A stretch of 64,000 nucleotides of DNA from NCBI RefSeq assembly GCF_030269325.1, contig NZ_BSTD01000005.1, positions 62,001-126,000 on the forward strand, given 5' to 3'. Source of the stretch: Amycolatopsis sp. NBRC 101858 (lineage in GTDB: Bacteria; Actinomycetota; Actinomycetes; Mycobacteriales; Pseudonocardiaceae). Below, one piece after another: positions 1-8,695 of this stretch. The notes under the pieces are model-generated. The model worked only from the letters and a program-made list of their open reading frames with translations, made no database searches and was not told the DNA's origin. Made by a program: the position numbers and the translations under genes. Position 1 is the stretch's first letter; the number at the start of each line of letters is the position of its first letter.

Positions 1-558
1 GAGGTCGAGCTGCTGGAGCTGGAGCCCCACGAGAGCATCCCGGCCCTGCGCGGCGGCGACGCGGACGTGATCATCACGACGACGGACTTCGTGCAGCTGC
101 CGCTGGGCCCGGACCTCGACATCGTCCCGCTGGCGACGGACCCGATCGTGCTGGTGACGTCCGCGGAGGGCCCCCGCGGGCCGGTTTCGCTGTCCGCCTT
201 CGCGGACTCACCGTGGGCGCTGGACGTGCCGCGCTCGTACATGGCGAACCTGACGCTGCGCCTGTGCCGCGAGTCGGGTTTCGAGCCGCGGGTGGTGTGC
301 CGGTTCAGCAATTACTTGATGACGTTGCAGCACGTCGAGGCGGGGTTGTCGATCGCGTTGCTGCCGGAGCTGGCGGTGGACCGGAGGTACCGCGTGTCGA
401 CGCGCGAGCTGGCCTCCCCGGTGACCCGCACGATCGCGGCGGTGGTCCGGAGCGGAACACCGTTGCGCGCGGGGGTGAACGTGGTCCTCGACGCCCTGCG
501 GCAGCCACCGGACCTCCCGGCACTGGCCCCGTGGGTCGATAGCGGCGCAGAGCGTTGA
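1..558 (+). CDS. LysR-family transcriptional regulator, C-terminal part (5' end outside window)
   Basis: The reading frame is open from base 1 to the stop at 556-558, about 185 residues. What remains looks like the effector-binding domain of a LysR regulator: a segment ending in GGDADVIITT, then DPIVLVTS, a hydrophobic LQHVEAGLSIALLPELAV stretch, and a late strand around TRTIAAVVRSG. The N-terminal winged helix-turn-helix lies upstream of the window, so the true start is not visible. No partner gene can be assigned. The gene ends about 90 bp before the restriction-modification island. The family is fairly secure; the effector and target are unknown. Confidence 0.8.
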   Translation, partial: EVELLELEPHESIPALRGGDADVIITTTDFVQLPLGPDLDIVPLATDPIVLVTSAEGPRGPVSLSAFADSPWALDVPRSYMANLTLRLCRESGFEPRVVCRFSNYLMTLQHVEAGLSIALLPELAVDRRYRVSTRELASPVTRTIAAVVRSGTPLRAGVNVVLDALRQPPDLPALAPWVDSGAER

Positions 559-647
559 GTCCTGGCGATGACTGCATTCCGTACAAATGCGATCTCGTAG
601 GGTAATCAATCGTGTCGGCTGACGGGATTGCTGGTAGATCTCTATGA

Positions 648-1433
648 GTGCAGGGGAGTCAACGTTCCTATCCGTCCACGGCCTACGCCTCAGATGGATG
701 TCTTTGGTGGCAGCTGAAGTTCAAGCCCGGAAGCAAGCAGCCGTTCGGTGACGAGCAGAAACTGGCCGCATGGCTCGCGTTCAACTGTGAGCTGGGTGAC
801 ACCATCACGATGCGGCAGCTTCGTGTCGCCCTCGGCGAGGAGGACCGTCCGAACGCGGCGGAGCATCTGAACCGACGCTTGCGAGTCCTCAGGCAGCGCG
901 ACGGCTGGGAGATCCCGTCGGCGAGAGATGACGGCTCGCTCGGTCACGACGAGTATCGCCTCGATGCCAAGGGCTGGCACCCAGGCTCAGGAAAGCCCAG
1001 GCCGAAGCTCGAAACTCCTTCCGATAGCATTCGCCGTCAAGTCTTCGAGAGGGATGGGCGGACCTGCGTCGTCTGCGGCATCGCCGCGGGGGAATGCTAC
1101 GACGACCGGCCGGAGAGGCGAGCGCGTGTGACTCTCGGTCACCGTGTGCCTGGCAAGCGACTTCATCGCGGCGCTTCGGTCGATGAGCTGCAGACCGAAT
1201 GTGCCCGCTGCAATGAGACAGTGCGCGATGAGCTGCCGAACCCGATAACGCTGCCGGAAATCCTCCCGCGGATCCGGAAGCTGCCGCGGGCAGACAAGCG
1301 AACACTGTTGAACTGGCTTCATGCTGGAGAACGAGCCCGGAGCAACCTGGATTTGCTGTACGCGGATATACGCCGCCTATCGGCCACTGAACAAATAGGA
1401 ATGATCGACGATCTCGAGAAGGGGGCTGGCTGA
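648..1433 (+). CDS. HNH endonuclease domain protein next to the restriction-modification genes
   Basis: A 261-residue protein with a GTG start. The C-terminal half has an HNH-type core: RRQVFERDGRTCVVCG (first zinc Cys pair), then LGHRVPGK (catalytic His region), then CARCNE (second Cys pair with Asn). The first about 110 residues are not a domain I recognise. The segment MRQLRVALGEEDRPNAAEHLNRRLRV could be a winged-helix DNA-binding part, which is inference. It lies 31 bp upstream of the NaeI-like gene on the same strand, so it probably belongs to the same defence island. It may be a second nuclease of the system or an independent HNH restriction enzyme. Base composition is less GC-rich than in flanking genes. 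Confidence 0.75.
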   Translation: MQGSQRSYPSTAYASDGCLWWQLKFKPGSKQPFGDEQKLAAWLAFNCELGDTITMRQLRVALGEEDRPNAAEHLNRRLRVLRQRDGWEIPSARDDGSLGHDEYRLDAKGWHPGSGKPRPKLETPSDSIRRQVFERDGRTCVVCGIAAGECYDDRPERRARVTLGHRVPGKRLHRGASVDELQTECARCNETVRDELPNPITLPEILPRIRKLPRADKRTLLNWLHAGERARSNLDLLYADIRRLSATEQIGMIDDLEKGAG

Positions 1434-1473
1434 CTCATGATTAGCGCTGGTCGCAAAGGAAAGGGTGCTGGTC

Positions 1474-2481
1474 ATGAGTGACGAGGGCGGCGATGGCCTT
1501 CTTCTGATCGCCGGACCTCCGGCCAGGGGTGAAGATGACGAGCTGGACACAGTGGAAGATCATCTGGTCCGGCTCGATCCGGCGGGCGCGCGAGTCGGTG
1601 CGGTCCTGCGGGACACCTACGATCAGCTCCTCGACGGCCGACGCAGCGGGAGGTGGGACTACCGTGACCTGCGCAAGACCGAAAAAATTCACATGGGCAC
1701 GCTGGTTGAGATCAATCTTCATCGCGAGTTCGACTTCGATGACGGGGATGCGACTGATTACAAGATCGCTGGAGTCGAGGTTGACTGCAAATTCTCCCAG
1801 CGAGTTGGAGGCTGGGAGGTTGGCCCCGAGCTCGTCGGAAAGATATGCCTGGTCCTCTGGGCCGACGACCTCAAGGGTGAGTGGCGCGCGGGTTTGGTTC
1901 GAATGACCCAAGATAGGCTTCGGGCTGGCATGAATAGAGATGCCAAGAGGACATTGAATCAGCTGGGCCGGGAAAAGGTCCGGTGGTTGTGGAAGGAGGC
2001 GGATCGCCTGCCGTCGAACGTTCTGCTTCACATGGAGCCGGGCAAGCGCGAGAGGATAATGAACGCGCGGGCCCAGCGGGGTGACCGTCACGGGCAAGCG
2101 CGGTTGTTCCAGTTGTGCCGGGAGTGGCACGACAAGGTGATTACGCGAGCGACGGTTGAGACAGTTGGCTGGGGCCTTGATGATCCGCTGAAGCGAATGC
2201 GGAGCAATGGTGGGGCTCGCGATGCGCTCCGAGACGAGGGTTTGCTTGTGCTCGGGCATCAGGACAACGATCCCGCGGTTATAGCTGCCCTCGGTTTGCC
2301 TCAGCCCAAGAAGGGTCAGTTCGTCGTTACGCGCGTAGTGCCCGCGGAGTCAGGCGTCCAGCCTGCTGCTGAGATCAGTGGAAAACGTTGGCGTTGCGCG
2401 AAGGAATCCGATCCGATCGTTGCCGCCCCCGTCGTTCCCCGAAAGCCTGTAGCTATCCAGAAACGGGGAGGGATTGATTGA
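1474..2481 (+). CDS. NaeI-family type II restriction endonuclease
   Basis: About 335 residues. From memory of the NaeI sequence, similarity runs nearly end to end, from the KTEK-HMGTLVEINLHREF block to GHQDNDP and the C-terminal VEAPVVPRK-like tail. The NaeI catalytic residues E70, D86, D95 and K97 correspond to E79, D95, D104 and K106 here. The position of NaeI L43, where L43K turns the enzyme into a topoisomerase-like protein, is also Leu (L52). NaeI cuts GCCGGC and needs a second effector site; the same recognition is inferred here. The ATG at 1474 is chosen because an AGGAAAGG ribosome site precedes it; a GTG at 1465 is in frame. The matching methyltransferase converges from the other strand, with 49 bp between the stops. 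Confidence 0.9.
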   Translation: MSDEGGDGLLLIAGPPARGEDDELDTVEDHLVRLDPAGARVGAVLRDTYDQLLDGRRSGRWDYRDLRKTEKIHMGTLVEINLHREFDFDDGDATDYKIAGVEVDCKFSQRVGGWEVGPELVGKICLVLWADDLKGEWRAGLVRMTQDRLRAGMNRDAKRTLNQLGREKVRWLWKEADRLPSNVLLHMEPGKRERIMNARAQRGDRHGQARLFQLCREWHDKVITRATVETVGWGLDDPLKRMRSNGGARDALRDEGLLVLGHQDNDPAVIAALGLPQPKKGQFVVTRVVPAESGVQPAAEISGKRWRCAKESDPIVAAPVVPRKPVAIQKRGGID

Positions 2482-2530
2482 TGCTTCCGGTGGCCTGGAC
2501 GAAGTGCTGAATCCAGACCACCGGTGGTGA

Positions 2531-3787
2531 TCAGCTGATTCTGGCGCGGTTTTTGAGGAACACTTCGTGACGGCCATGGTCGTCTTGGCCGGTGAAAGCT
2601 TTGAATTCGCCGAGCTCGTACCGGGGTATGTTGTTCTTGACTTCAATCTTGATTTCGAAGTCCGCACTGAGCATTGTGATCCGCTTCTCGACCTCGCCGA
2701 GATCGAGAGGTTCGCCCTTGGCGTTCAAAATTCGATCTGCGCGAATCGACCCGTTGGCGTTCTTCAAGGCCTTGTACACGGGGTCGTGCTCGACAGTTTC
2801 GCGTGCTTCTGGAGTGCCGTCGTGTTCGAGGGCGGCGTAGATGGATCTTCCCACGGCCTCCGCCACGGGCGGCGGGAAGGCGTTACCGATCTGCCGGTAG
2901 CGGGAAGTCTTCTTTCCTTCGAAATCCCATTCTCCCTCGCCGGGGAAGCCTTGGATGAGGGCAACCATCTCCGTGGTCAGCTTTGGGCCGACGTCGAACT
3001 CGTCGTCGACGCCCGGGGGTTCGTTGGCCACCCCCAGAGCGTCCACTCCCAGCTGCGCCCACGCGCGCTTCGCTCGCGTGGGACCAAGGTCGGCACCGCC
3101 GTGCTTCTTTGATCCCCCCACGATGGTGGGGGCGATCTTGTTGGCTGCAGCTGCCCACTCGTCTGCGTACTTCCATTTCCTGGAAGCCATGAGGTCACGC
3201 AGCGTCGTACCGACGGTCGGCGCGTCCTCTTGCGGCTGCGGCCAGCGGAAGTAGGCAGCATCCTCTGGCCTGAGAGCAACCAGGACAAAGCGTGGGCGCA
3301 GTTGAGGAACCCCGAAGTCGGACGCCTGAAGCAGGCGCCACTCCCCGACGTAGCCATACTCGGCCAGCTCGTCCAGAACATGCTGCCGGTAGCCGGCAAA
3401 CCTTGGCAGGCTCAGCCCTCGGACGTTCTCCAGGAGGACCGCTCGCGGTTTGATGACCTCGACTTGCTTGATCGCCCAGGCGAAGAGGTCTCGCTCGTCG
3501 TTGGCTCCGAGTTGCTTGCCTGCGATGGTGAAAGGCGGGCACGGAACGCCGCCCGCCAAGAGATCGACCTCGCCAGCGTAGTGCCGTGGTTCCCACACGC
3601 TGGGATCCGCAACGTCGCCGACCGCGACTTTGGCGTCGATCTCGAGCTTCGTGCTGAAGTTCGTCTCGAGCGTCTTGGCGGCCGTTGCGTCGAGCTCAAT
3701 GGCCAGTTTGTGTTTGAAGCCAGCGCGATGAAGCCCGAGAGCCTGGCCGCCAGCTCCGGCGCAGATCTCGATGACGTTGTACTTCAT
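2531..3787 (-). CDS. DNA (cytosine-5) methyltransferase of the NaeI-like system
   Basis: 418 residues. The cytosine-5 methyltransferase motifs are in order: motif I EICAGAGGQALGL near residue 7 (SAM binding), motif IV GGVPCPPFTIAG with the catalytic Cys, motif VI ENVRGL, motif VIII PQLRPRFVLVAL, and motif X GNAFPPPVAEAVG near residue 300. About 90 residues follow motif X, an extension of unknown role. It should protect the host against the neighbouring NaeI-like endonuclease, presumably at GCCGGC (inference from the partner). It is transcribed convergently with the endonuclease and divergently from vsr, with 94 bp between the two starts. Confidence 0.93.
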   Translation of the reverse strand: MKYNVIEICAGAGGQALGLHRAGFKHKLAIELDATAAKTLETNFSTKLEIDAKVAVGDVADPSVWEPRHYAGEVDLLAGGVPCPPFTIAGKQLGANDERDLFAWAIKQVEVIKPRAVLLENVRGLSLPRFAGYRQHVLDELAEYGYVGEWRLLQASDFGVPQLRPRFVLVALRPEDAAYFRWPQPQEDAPTVGTTLRDLMASRKWKYADEWAAAANKIAPTIVGGSKKHGGADLGPTRAKRAWAQLGVDALGVANEPPGVDDEFDVGPKLTTEMVALIQGFPGEGEWDFEGKKTSRYRQIGNAFPPPVAEAVGRSIYAALEHDGTPEARETVEHDPVYKALKNANGSIRADRILNAKGEPLDLGEVEKRITMLSADFEIKIEVKNNIPRYELGEFKAFTGQDDHGRHEVFLKNRARIS

Positions 3788-3881
3788 GTGTGGTGCCTTC
3801 CAGGTGGAGCGAGCTCGCGCGCAGTCCTCGTCCGGTATCTTCCCTCACGGACTGGTGGCTCGGCTTGATTGGGTCGTGTGA

Positions 3882-4379
3882 GTGGTGAGCGTGTCGTCAC
3901 GTGGCAGCGGAGATGCCCGGGAGCGTGCGCATGCGAAGGGCCTTTACCCGGCACCTTCGAGCGAGGGACGCTCGCGGAACATGCGAGCAAATCGGCGGGC
4001 TGACACGAAGCCGGAAGTGGCATTGCGTAGCGCTCTGCATCGGCTCGGTTACCGCTATCGCAAGGACTTCCGACTCGACCTGCCGGACGGCGTGCGAGTC
4101 CGGCCTGACGTTGTCTTCACGGCCAAGAAGGTCGCCGTCTTCGTGGATGGATGCTTCTGGCACGTCTGCCCTCAACATGGCAGGCAGCCGACGTCGAACG
4201 AGTGGTACTGGACACCCAAGCTGCGCCGGAACGTCGAGCGCGATGAGGTCGCCAACGAAGCCCTGGTGCAAGCGGGATGGCGCGTTGTGCGCATCTGGGA
4301 ACACCTGCCTCTTGACGACGCTGTCGCCGCGGTAGCCGCTGCAATCGAACACGTGTACGACAGTAGGGCCGAGGGCTGA
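3882..4379 (+). CDS. vsr: Very short patch repair (Vsr) mismatch endonuclease
   Basis: 165 residues with a GTG start. Vsr hallmarks are all present: NMRANRRADTKPEVALR near the N terminus, YRYRKDFR, RPDVVFTAKKVAVFVDGCFWH (catalytic Asp and zinc-site Cys/His), CPQHG, EWYWTPKLRRNVERD, and GWRVVRIWEH at the C terminus. Vsr enzymes nick T:G mismatches left by deamination of 5-methylcytosine and usually travel with a cytosine-5 methyltransferase. Here the methyltransferase is divergently transcribed next door. This gene therefore completes the restriction-modification-repair island. The start could be a few codons further in. Confidence 0.93.
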   Translation: MVSVSSRGSGDARERAHAKGLYPAPSSEGRSRNMRANRRADTKPEVALRSALHRLGYRYRKDFRLDLPDGVRVRPDVVFTAKKVAVFVDGCFWHVCPQHGRQPTSNEWYWTPKLRRNVERDEVANEALVQAGWRVVRIWEHLPLDDAVAAVAAAIEHVYDSRAEG

Positions 4380-4481
4380 CAAAAACGGGGGTCTCCACCG
4401 CAGGGTCACCGGAAAGGGTGGCGTTCACGGGACGGTCCGGGAGTCCTCGACGTTGGCGGACCAAGGGCGCAGACTGACCGG

Positions 4482-6638
4482 GTGCGGGTGGCGGTCAGGG
4501 TCACCGGAGTCGTCCAGGGCGTCGGGTTTCGGCCCTTCGTCCACCAGCTCGCGCGCCGGTTCGGGGTCTGCGGCTTTGTCGGGAACGATGTCCACGGCGT
4601 CTTCGTCGAGGCTGAAGGCACGCCAGCGCAGGTGGAAGCCTTTGTCGGTGCCCTGCAGACCGAAGTGCCGCCGCTGGCGGTTGTCGGGCACGTGGACGTC
4701 CGCGAGATTCCCCCGGTCGGGGACGCCGGGTTCGTCATCGTCGCCAGTCCGGTCGGTGGTGTTGCCGACACGCTGATCTCCGCCGATTCCGCCACCTGTG
4801 ACGACTGCCTGCGCGAGCTGCGCGACCCCGCTGACCGGCGGTTCCGGTACCCCTTCGTCAACTGCACCAACTGCGGGCCGCGGTTCACCATCGTCCGGGG
4901 CGTGCCCTACGACCGGCCGCTCACCACCATGGCCGGCTTCGCGATGTGCGGCGAGTGCAAGCGGGAGTACGAAGACCCGGGCGACCGGCGGTTCCACGCC
5001 CAGCCCGTCTGCTGTCCCGCCTGCGGGCCCACGCTCCGCTTCGAGCCCGGTGGTGGGGAGCCGATCCAAGCGACCGTCGCGGCACTGCGCGAGGGGAAAA
5101 TCGTCGCCATCAAGGGACTCGGTGGCTATCACCTCGCCGTCGGTGCGCGGCACGAAGAAGCCGCGAAAAGCCTGCGGACCAGGAAGCACCGTGAGGACAA
5201 GCCCTTCGCCGTCATGGTCGCCGACCTCCGGCAAGCCCGGGAGCTCGCCGAAGTCAGCGAAGCGGCCGAAGAAGCGCTGAGCAGCCGGCGACGGCCCATC
5301 GTGCTGCTGCCCAAGAAAATCGACCTCGCGGACGCCGTCGCGCCCGGGAACCGGCGGATCGGGCTCATGCTGCCCTACACCCCGGTGCACCACCTGCTGC
5401 TGGAACACACCGGCCCGATCGTGCTGACCAGCGCCAACGTCTCCGACGAGCCCATCGTCCACCGCGACGAAGACCTCGGCCGCCTCAAGGACATCGCCGA
5501 CGCCCACCTCACCCACGACCGGCCGATCCACGTCCGGACCGACGACTCCGTCGTGCGCATCGTCGGGACGAAACCCCAGCTCCAACGGCGTTCCCGCGGC
5601 TACGCACCCGAGCCCGTGACACTCCCCAGACCGGCAAGACAGCACCTCCTCGGCTGCGGCGCCGAACTCAAGAACACCTTCTGCCTCGCCAAGGGCCGCC
5701 ACGCGTTCGTCTCGCACCACATCGGCGACCTCGAGAACTACGAGACGCTCAAGGCGTTCACCGAGGGCATCGAGCACTTCAAGCACCTCTTCGACGTCGA
5801 CCCGGTGCTCGTCGCGCACGATCTGCACCCCGAGTACCTGTCCACGAAATACGCGCTCGACCTGGACGTCGACCTGCTCGGCGTGCAGCACCACCACGCC
5901 CACATCGCCGCGTGCCTGGCCGACAACGACCACCAGGACCCGGTCCTCGGCGTCGCCTTCGACGGCACCGGCTTCGGCCCCGACGGCACCGTCTGGGGCG
6001 GTGAGTTCCTCCTCGCCGACCTGACGGGCTACCGGCGGCTCAGCCATCTCAAAGCCGTCCGCATGCCCGGCGGGGTCATGGCCATCAAGCAGCCCTGGCG
6101 GATGGCCGCGTCCTATGTGGACGAACTCGGGCGGCCGGCGCGCGAAGACATCGTCAAGCTCAAGCGCAGCGGTCTCAACTCACCCCTGACGTCCAGCGCG
6201 GGTCGCCTTTTCGACGCCGCCGCCGCAGTGCTCGGCGTCCGGGACACCATCACCTACGAGGGCCAGGCCGCGATCGAGCTGGAGCAGCTGGCCGACCCCA
6301 CCGAAACGACCGCCTACCGGGCCCGCATCGACGACGTCGTCCACGGCGAAGACCTCATCGCCGCCCTCCTGGACGATCCGAGCACCGCAGAAAAGAGAGC
6401 CGCGCGATTCCACAACGGAGTCGCCGACGCGATCGCCAGGACCTGCGACCGGCTGAGGGACCACAGCGACACCGTGGCGCTGTCGGGCGGCGTGTTCCAG
6501 AACGTCCTGCTGCTCGACCGGACCGTCGACGCCCTGGAGCAGGACGGCTTCCGCGTCCTGACCCACCGGAACGTGCCGACCAACGACGGCGGGATCAGCT
6601 TCGGGCAGGTCGCCGTAGCCAGTCGTACCACTCGGTGA
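4482..6638 (+). CDS. hypF: Carbamoyltransferase HypF, hydrogenase maturation
   Basis: 718 residues. HypF makes the thiocarboxamide on HypE that becomes the CN ligands of the [NiFe] site, starting from carbamoyl phosphate. Domains in order: acylphosphatase (VQGVGFRPFVHQLARRFGV, residues 10-90); two C4 zinc fingers (CDDC...CTNC and CGECK...CPAC, about 105-190); YrdC-like domain (KGLGGYHLAV, about 200-380); Kae1/TobZ-like domain (QHHHAHIAACLADN, then FDGTGFGPDGTVWGGE, then LSGGVFQN). Start GTG 4482 gives the canonical opening. It is the only hyp gene on the plus strand. Its last 44 bp overlap the 3' end of hypB, so the two transcripts converge. Confidence 0.97.
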   Translation: MRVAVRVTGVVQGVGFRPFVHQLARRFGVCGFVGNDVHGVFVEAEGTPAQVEAFVGALQTEVPPLAVVGHVDVREIPPVGDAGFVIVASPVGGVADTLISADSATCDDCLRELRDPADRRFRYPFVNCTNCGPRFTIVRGVPYDRPLTTMAGFAMCGECKREYEDPGDRRFHAQPVCCPACGPTLRFEPGGGEPIQATVAALREGKIVAIKGLGGYHLAVGARHEEAAKSLRTRKHREDKPFAVMVADLRQARELAEVSEAAEEALSSRRRPIVLLPKKIDLADAVAPGNRRIGLMLPYTPVHHLLLEHTGPIVLTSANVSDEPIVHRDEDLGRLKDIADAHLTHDRPIHVRTDDSVVRIVGTKPQLQRRSRGYAPEPVTLPRPARQHLLGCGAELKNTFCLAKGRHAFVSHHIGDLENYETLKAFTEGIEHFKHLFDVDPVLVAHDLHPEYLSTKYALDLDVDLLGVQHHHAHIAACLADNDHQDPVLGVAFDGTGFGPDGTVWGGEFLLADLTGYRRLSHLKAVRMPGGVMAIKQPWRMAASYVDELGRPAREDIVKLKRSGLNSPLTSSAGRLFDAAAAVLGVRDTITYEGQAAIELEQLADPTETTAYRARIDDVVHGEDLIAALLDDPSTAEKRAARFHNGVADAIARTCDRLRDHSDTVALSGGVFQNVLLLDRTVDALEQDGFRVLTHRNVPTNDGGISFGQVAVASRTTR

Positions 6639-7290
6639 GGCCGTCGCCGCGCGTCGCGCTGACCTGGAGCATGGCCGCCGACGGGTTCACGCGGCGGAAG
6701 TCCCGCTCGAACTCGGCGACGTCGAAGTCGACGTACGGCAGCAGGTCGACCTTGTTCAGCAGCACGAGGTCCGTCGCGGCGAACATGTGCGGGTACTTCA
6801 ACGGCTTCCCGGGCCCCTCGGTCACCGACAGGATCACCACCCGCGCCGCCTCGCCGAGGTCGAACAACGCCGGGCAGACCAGGTTGCCGACGTTCTCGAC
6901 GAACAACGTCGAGCCCGGGACCGGCGAGAGAGAGTGCAGCGCCCGGTGCAGCATGGACGCGTCCAGGTGACAGCCGGCGCCGGTGTTGATCTGCACGACC
7001 GGTGCGCCGGTGGCCTTGATGCGCTCGGCGTCGAGCAGCGTCTCCTGGTCGCCCTCGATCACCGCGCACGGCGTGTCCAGGACGCGGATCGTCCGCTCCA
7101 GCAGGGTCGTCTTCCCCGCGCCGGGTGAGCTCATCACATTCAGGGCGAAGACGTCCGAGTCGCGGAGGTGCGCGCGGTTGTGCGACGCGAGTTCGTCGTT
7201 CTTCGCCAGGATGTCCTGCTCCATGACCACCGTGTGCGTGTGGTCGGTGATCCGGACGTCGCCGTCCGAGCAGCCGCAGGTGTCACACAT
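6595..7290 (-). CDS. hypB: Hydrogenase nickel incorporation GTPase HypB
   Basis: 231 residues. The N terminus MCDTCGCSDGD carries the CxxCGC nickel-binding motif. The SIMIBI-type GTPase follows: P-loop SSPGAGKTT near residue 55, EGDQET, the metal-binding switch NVGNLVCPALFDLGE, and guanine specificity motif NKVD. There is no long poly-His stretch, so nickel storage is probably minor. HypB works with HypA to insert nickel into the HhyL precursor. It is the last gene of the minus-strand operon. Its start overlaps the hypA stop by 8 bp, and its 3' end overlaps hypF by 44 bp. Confidence 0.97.
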   Translation of the reverse strand: MCDTCGCSDGDVRITDHTHTVVMEQDILAKNDELASHNRAHLRDSDVFALNVMSSPGAGKTTLLERTIRVLDTPCAVIEGDQETLLDAERIKATGAPVVQINTGAGCHLDASMLHRALHSLSPVPGSTLFVENVGNLVCPALFDLGEAARVVILSVTEGPGKPLKYPHMFAATDLVLLNKVDLLPYVDFDVAEFERDFRRVNPSAAMLQVSATRGDGLTEWYDWLRRPARS

Positions 7291-7618
7291 GTCCGACCTC
7301 CACCGAGGTGATGCGCAGTTCGCGCCCCGCGAGCACCGCGACGTCGGCGCTGCCGCAGGGGCACAGCAGGATGAAGTCGTCGAGGGTGAACTCGTCGCCG
7401 CAGTCGCGGCAGCGTGCCCGCCCGGACGGCTCCGCGATGTCCAGCCGGGCGCCTTCCAGCGAGGTCCCGGTGCAGAGGACGTCGAAGCAGAACCGGACGC
7501 TGTCCGGCACCACGCCGGACAGCCTCCCGATCTCCAGCCGGACGCTCGTCACCGTCGCGTCGCCCAGCTTGGCGACGATCGCGTCGACGACCGACTGCGT
7601 GACCGCCATTTCGTGCAT
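7283..7618 (-). CDS. hypA: Hydrogenase maturation nickel metallochaperone HypA
   Basis: 111 residues, the usual size. It starts MHEMAVTQSVV, with the nickel-binding His2. The zinc loop is present but partly modified: CRDCGDEF, then LLCPCGSADV. The fold is typical, with EIGRLSGVVPDSVRFCF in the middle. HypA delivers nickel together with HypB. It begins one base after the hypE stop and overlaps hypB by 8 bp, so the three are certainly co-translated. Confidence 0.96.
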   Translation of the reverse strand: MHEMAVTQSVVDAIVAKLGDATVTSVRLEIGRLSGVVPDSVRFCFDVLCTGTSLEGARLDIAEPSGRARCRDCGDEFTLDDFILLCPCGSADVAVLAGRELRITSVEVGHV

Positions 7619-8695
7619 TCAGCAGATCCTCGGCAGCGGGTCCCCGACCAGCAGGTCCACGATCCGGGTGCCGCCGAACGCGGTGTTCAGCAGCACGATC
7701 CCGGGCGGGTCGTCGGCGATCCGGCCGATCACCGCTGCGTCCGCGCCGAGCGGGTGCGCGCGCAACGCGGCCAGCGCGTCCGAAGCCTGCGAGCCGTCGA
7801 CGACGACCACGATCCGGCCTTCGCACGCGACGTACAGCGGGTCGATGCCCAGCAGCTCCGACGCGCCGCGGACCTCCTCGCGCACCGGGACGGCCTTCTC
7901 GTCGACGACCACGGCGACCTCCGCGGCCTTCGCGATCTCGTTGAGGATCGTCGCGACGCCGCCGCGGGTCGCGTCCCGCATCGCGCGCACGCCGGGCACC
8001 GCGGCCAGCAGCCCGGCCACCAGCTCGTGCACCGGCGCGGTGTCGGACTCGAGGTCGGCGTCGATGTCGAGCTCACCGCGGGCCAGCATGATCGTGACGC
8101 CGTGGTCACCGATCGGCCCGGAGACGAGGACGGCGTCTCCGGGCTTCACGGCGGCCACGCCGAGGCCCGTGCGGGTGAGCACCCCGACCCCGGCCGTGTT
8201 GACGTACACGCCGTCGGCCTTGCCGCGCTGGACGACTTTCGTGTCGCCCGTGACGATCTGGACGCCGGCCGCGAGCGCGGCCGTCTTCATCGAGTCGACG
8301 ATCTTCAGCAGGTCTTCGACGGGGAAGCCTTCTTCGAGGATGAACCCGGCGGTCAGGTACAGCGGCCGCGCGCCGGACACGGCGAGGTCGTTCACCGTGC
8401 CGTTGACCGCCAGGTCGCCGATGTTCCCGCCGGGGAAGAACAGCGGCGAGACGACGTAGGAATCCGTGGTCAGCGCCAGCCGGGCGTCGCCGATGGTGAG
8501 CGACGCCGAGTCCTCCAGGGGTTCCAGCAGCGGGTTGCGGAACGCGTCGAGGAACACGGCCTCGATCAGCGTGTGCGTCGACTTGCCGCCCGCGCCGTGC
8601 GACAGCGTGATGCGCTCTTCACGCACCTTCGCGCGCCGGCGCCGCGCCCGCTCGATGCGGTCGAGGACCTGCTGCTCGCGCTCGGTGGTCGTCAT
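7619..8695 (-). CDS. hypE: Carbamoyl dehydratase HypE, hydrogenase maturation
   Basis: 358 residues from ATG 8695. It belongs to the PurM/AIR-synthase ATP-binding superfamily: LSHGAGGKSTH near residue 33, LALTTDSYVVSPLFFPGGNIG, then DTKVV. The C terminus ends in PRIC. The terminal Cys is the residue that receives the carbamoyl group from HypF and is dehydrated to thiocyanate. The start overlaps the hypD stop in an ATGA arrangement, which decides this start over longer in-frame possibilities. Confidence 0.96.
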   Translation of the reverse strand: MTTTEREQQVLDRIERARRRRAKVREERITLSHGAGGKSTHTLIEAVFLDAFRNPLLEPLEDSASLTIGDARLALTTDSYVVSPLFFPGGNIGDLAVNGTVNDLAVSGARPLYLTAGFILEEGFPVEDLLKIVDSMKTAALAAGVQIVTGDTKVVQRGKADGVYVNTAGVGVLTRTGLGVAAVKPGDAVLVSGPIGDHGVTIMLARGELDIDADLESDTAPVHELVAGLLAAVPGVRAMRDATRGGVATILNEIAKAAEVAVVVDEKAVPVREEVRGASELLGIDPLYVACEGRIVVVVDGSQASDALAALRAHPLGADAAVIGRIADDPPGIVLLNTAFGGTRIVDLLVGDPLPRIC

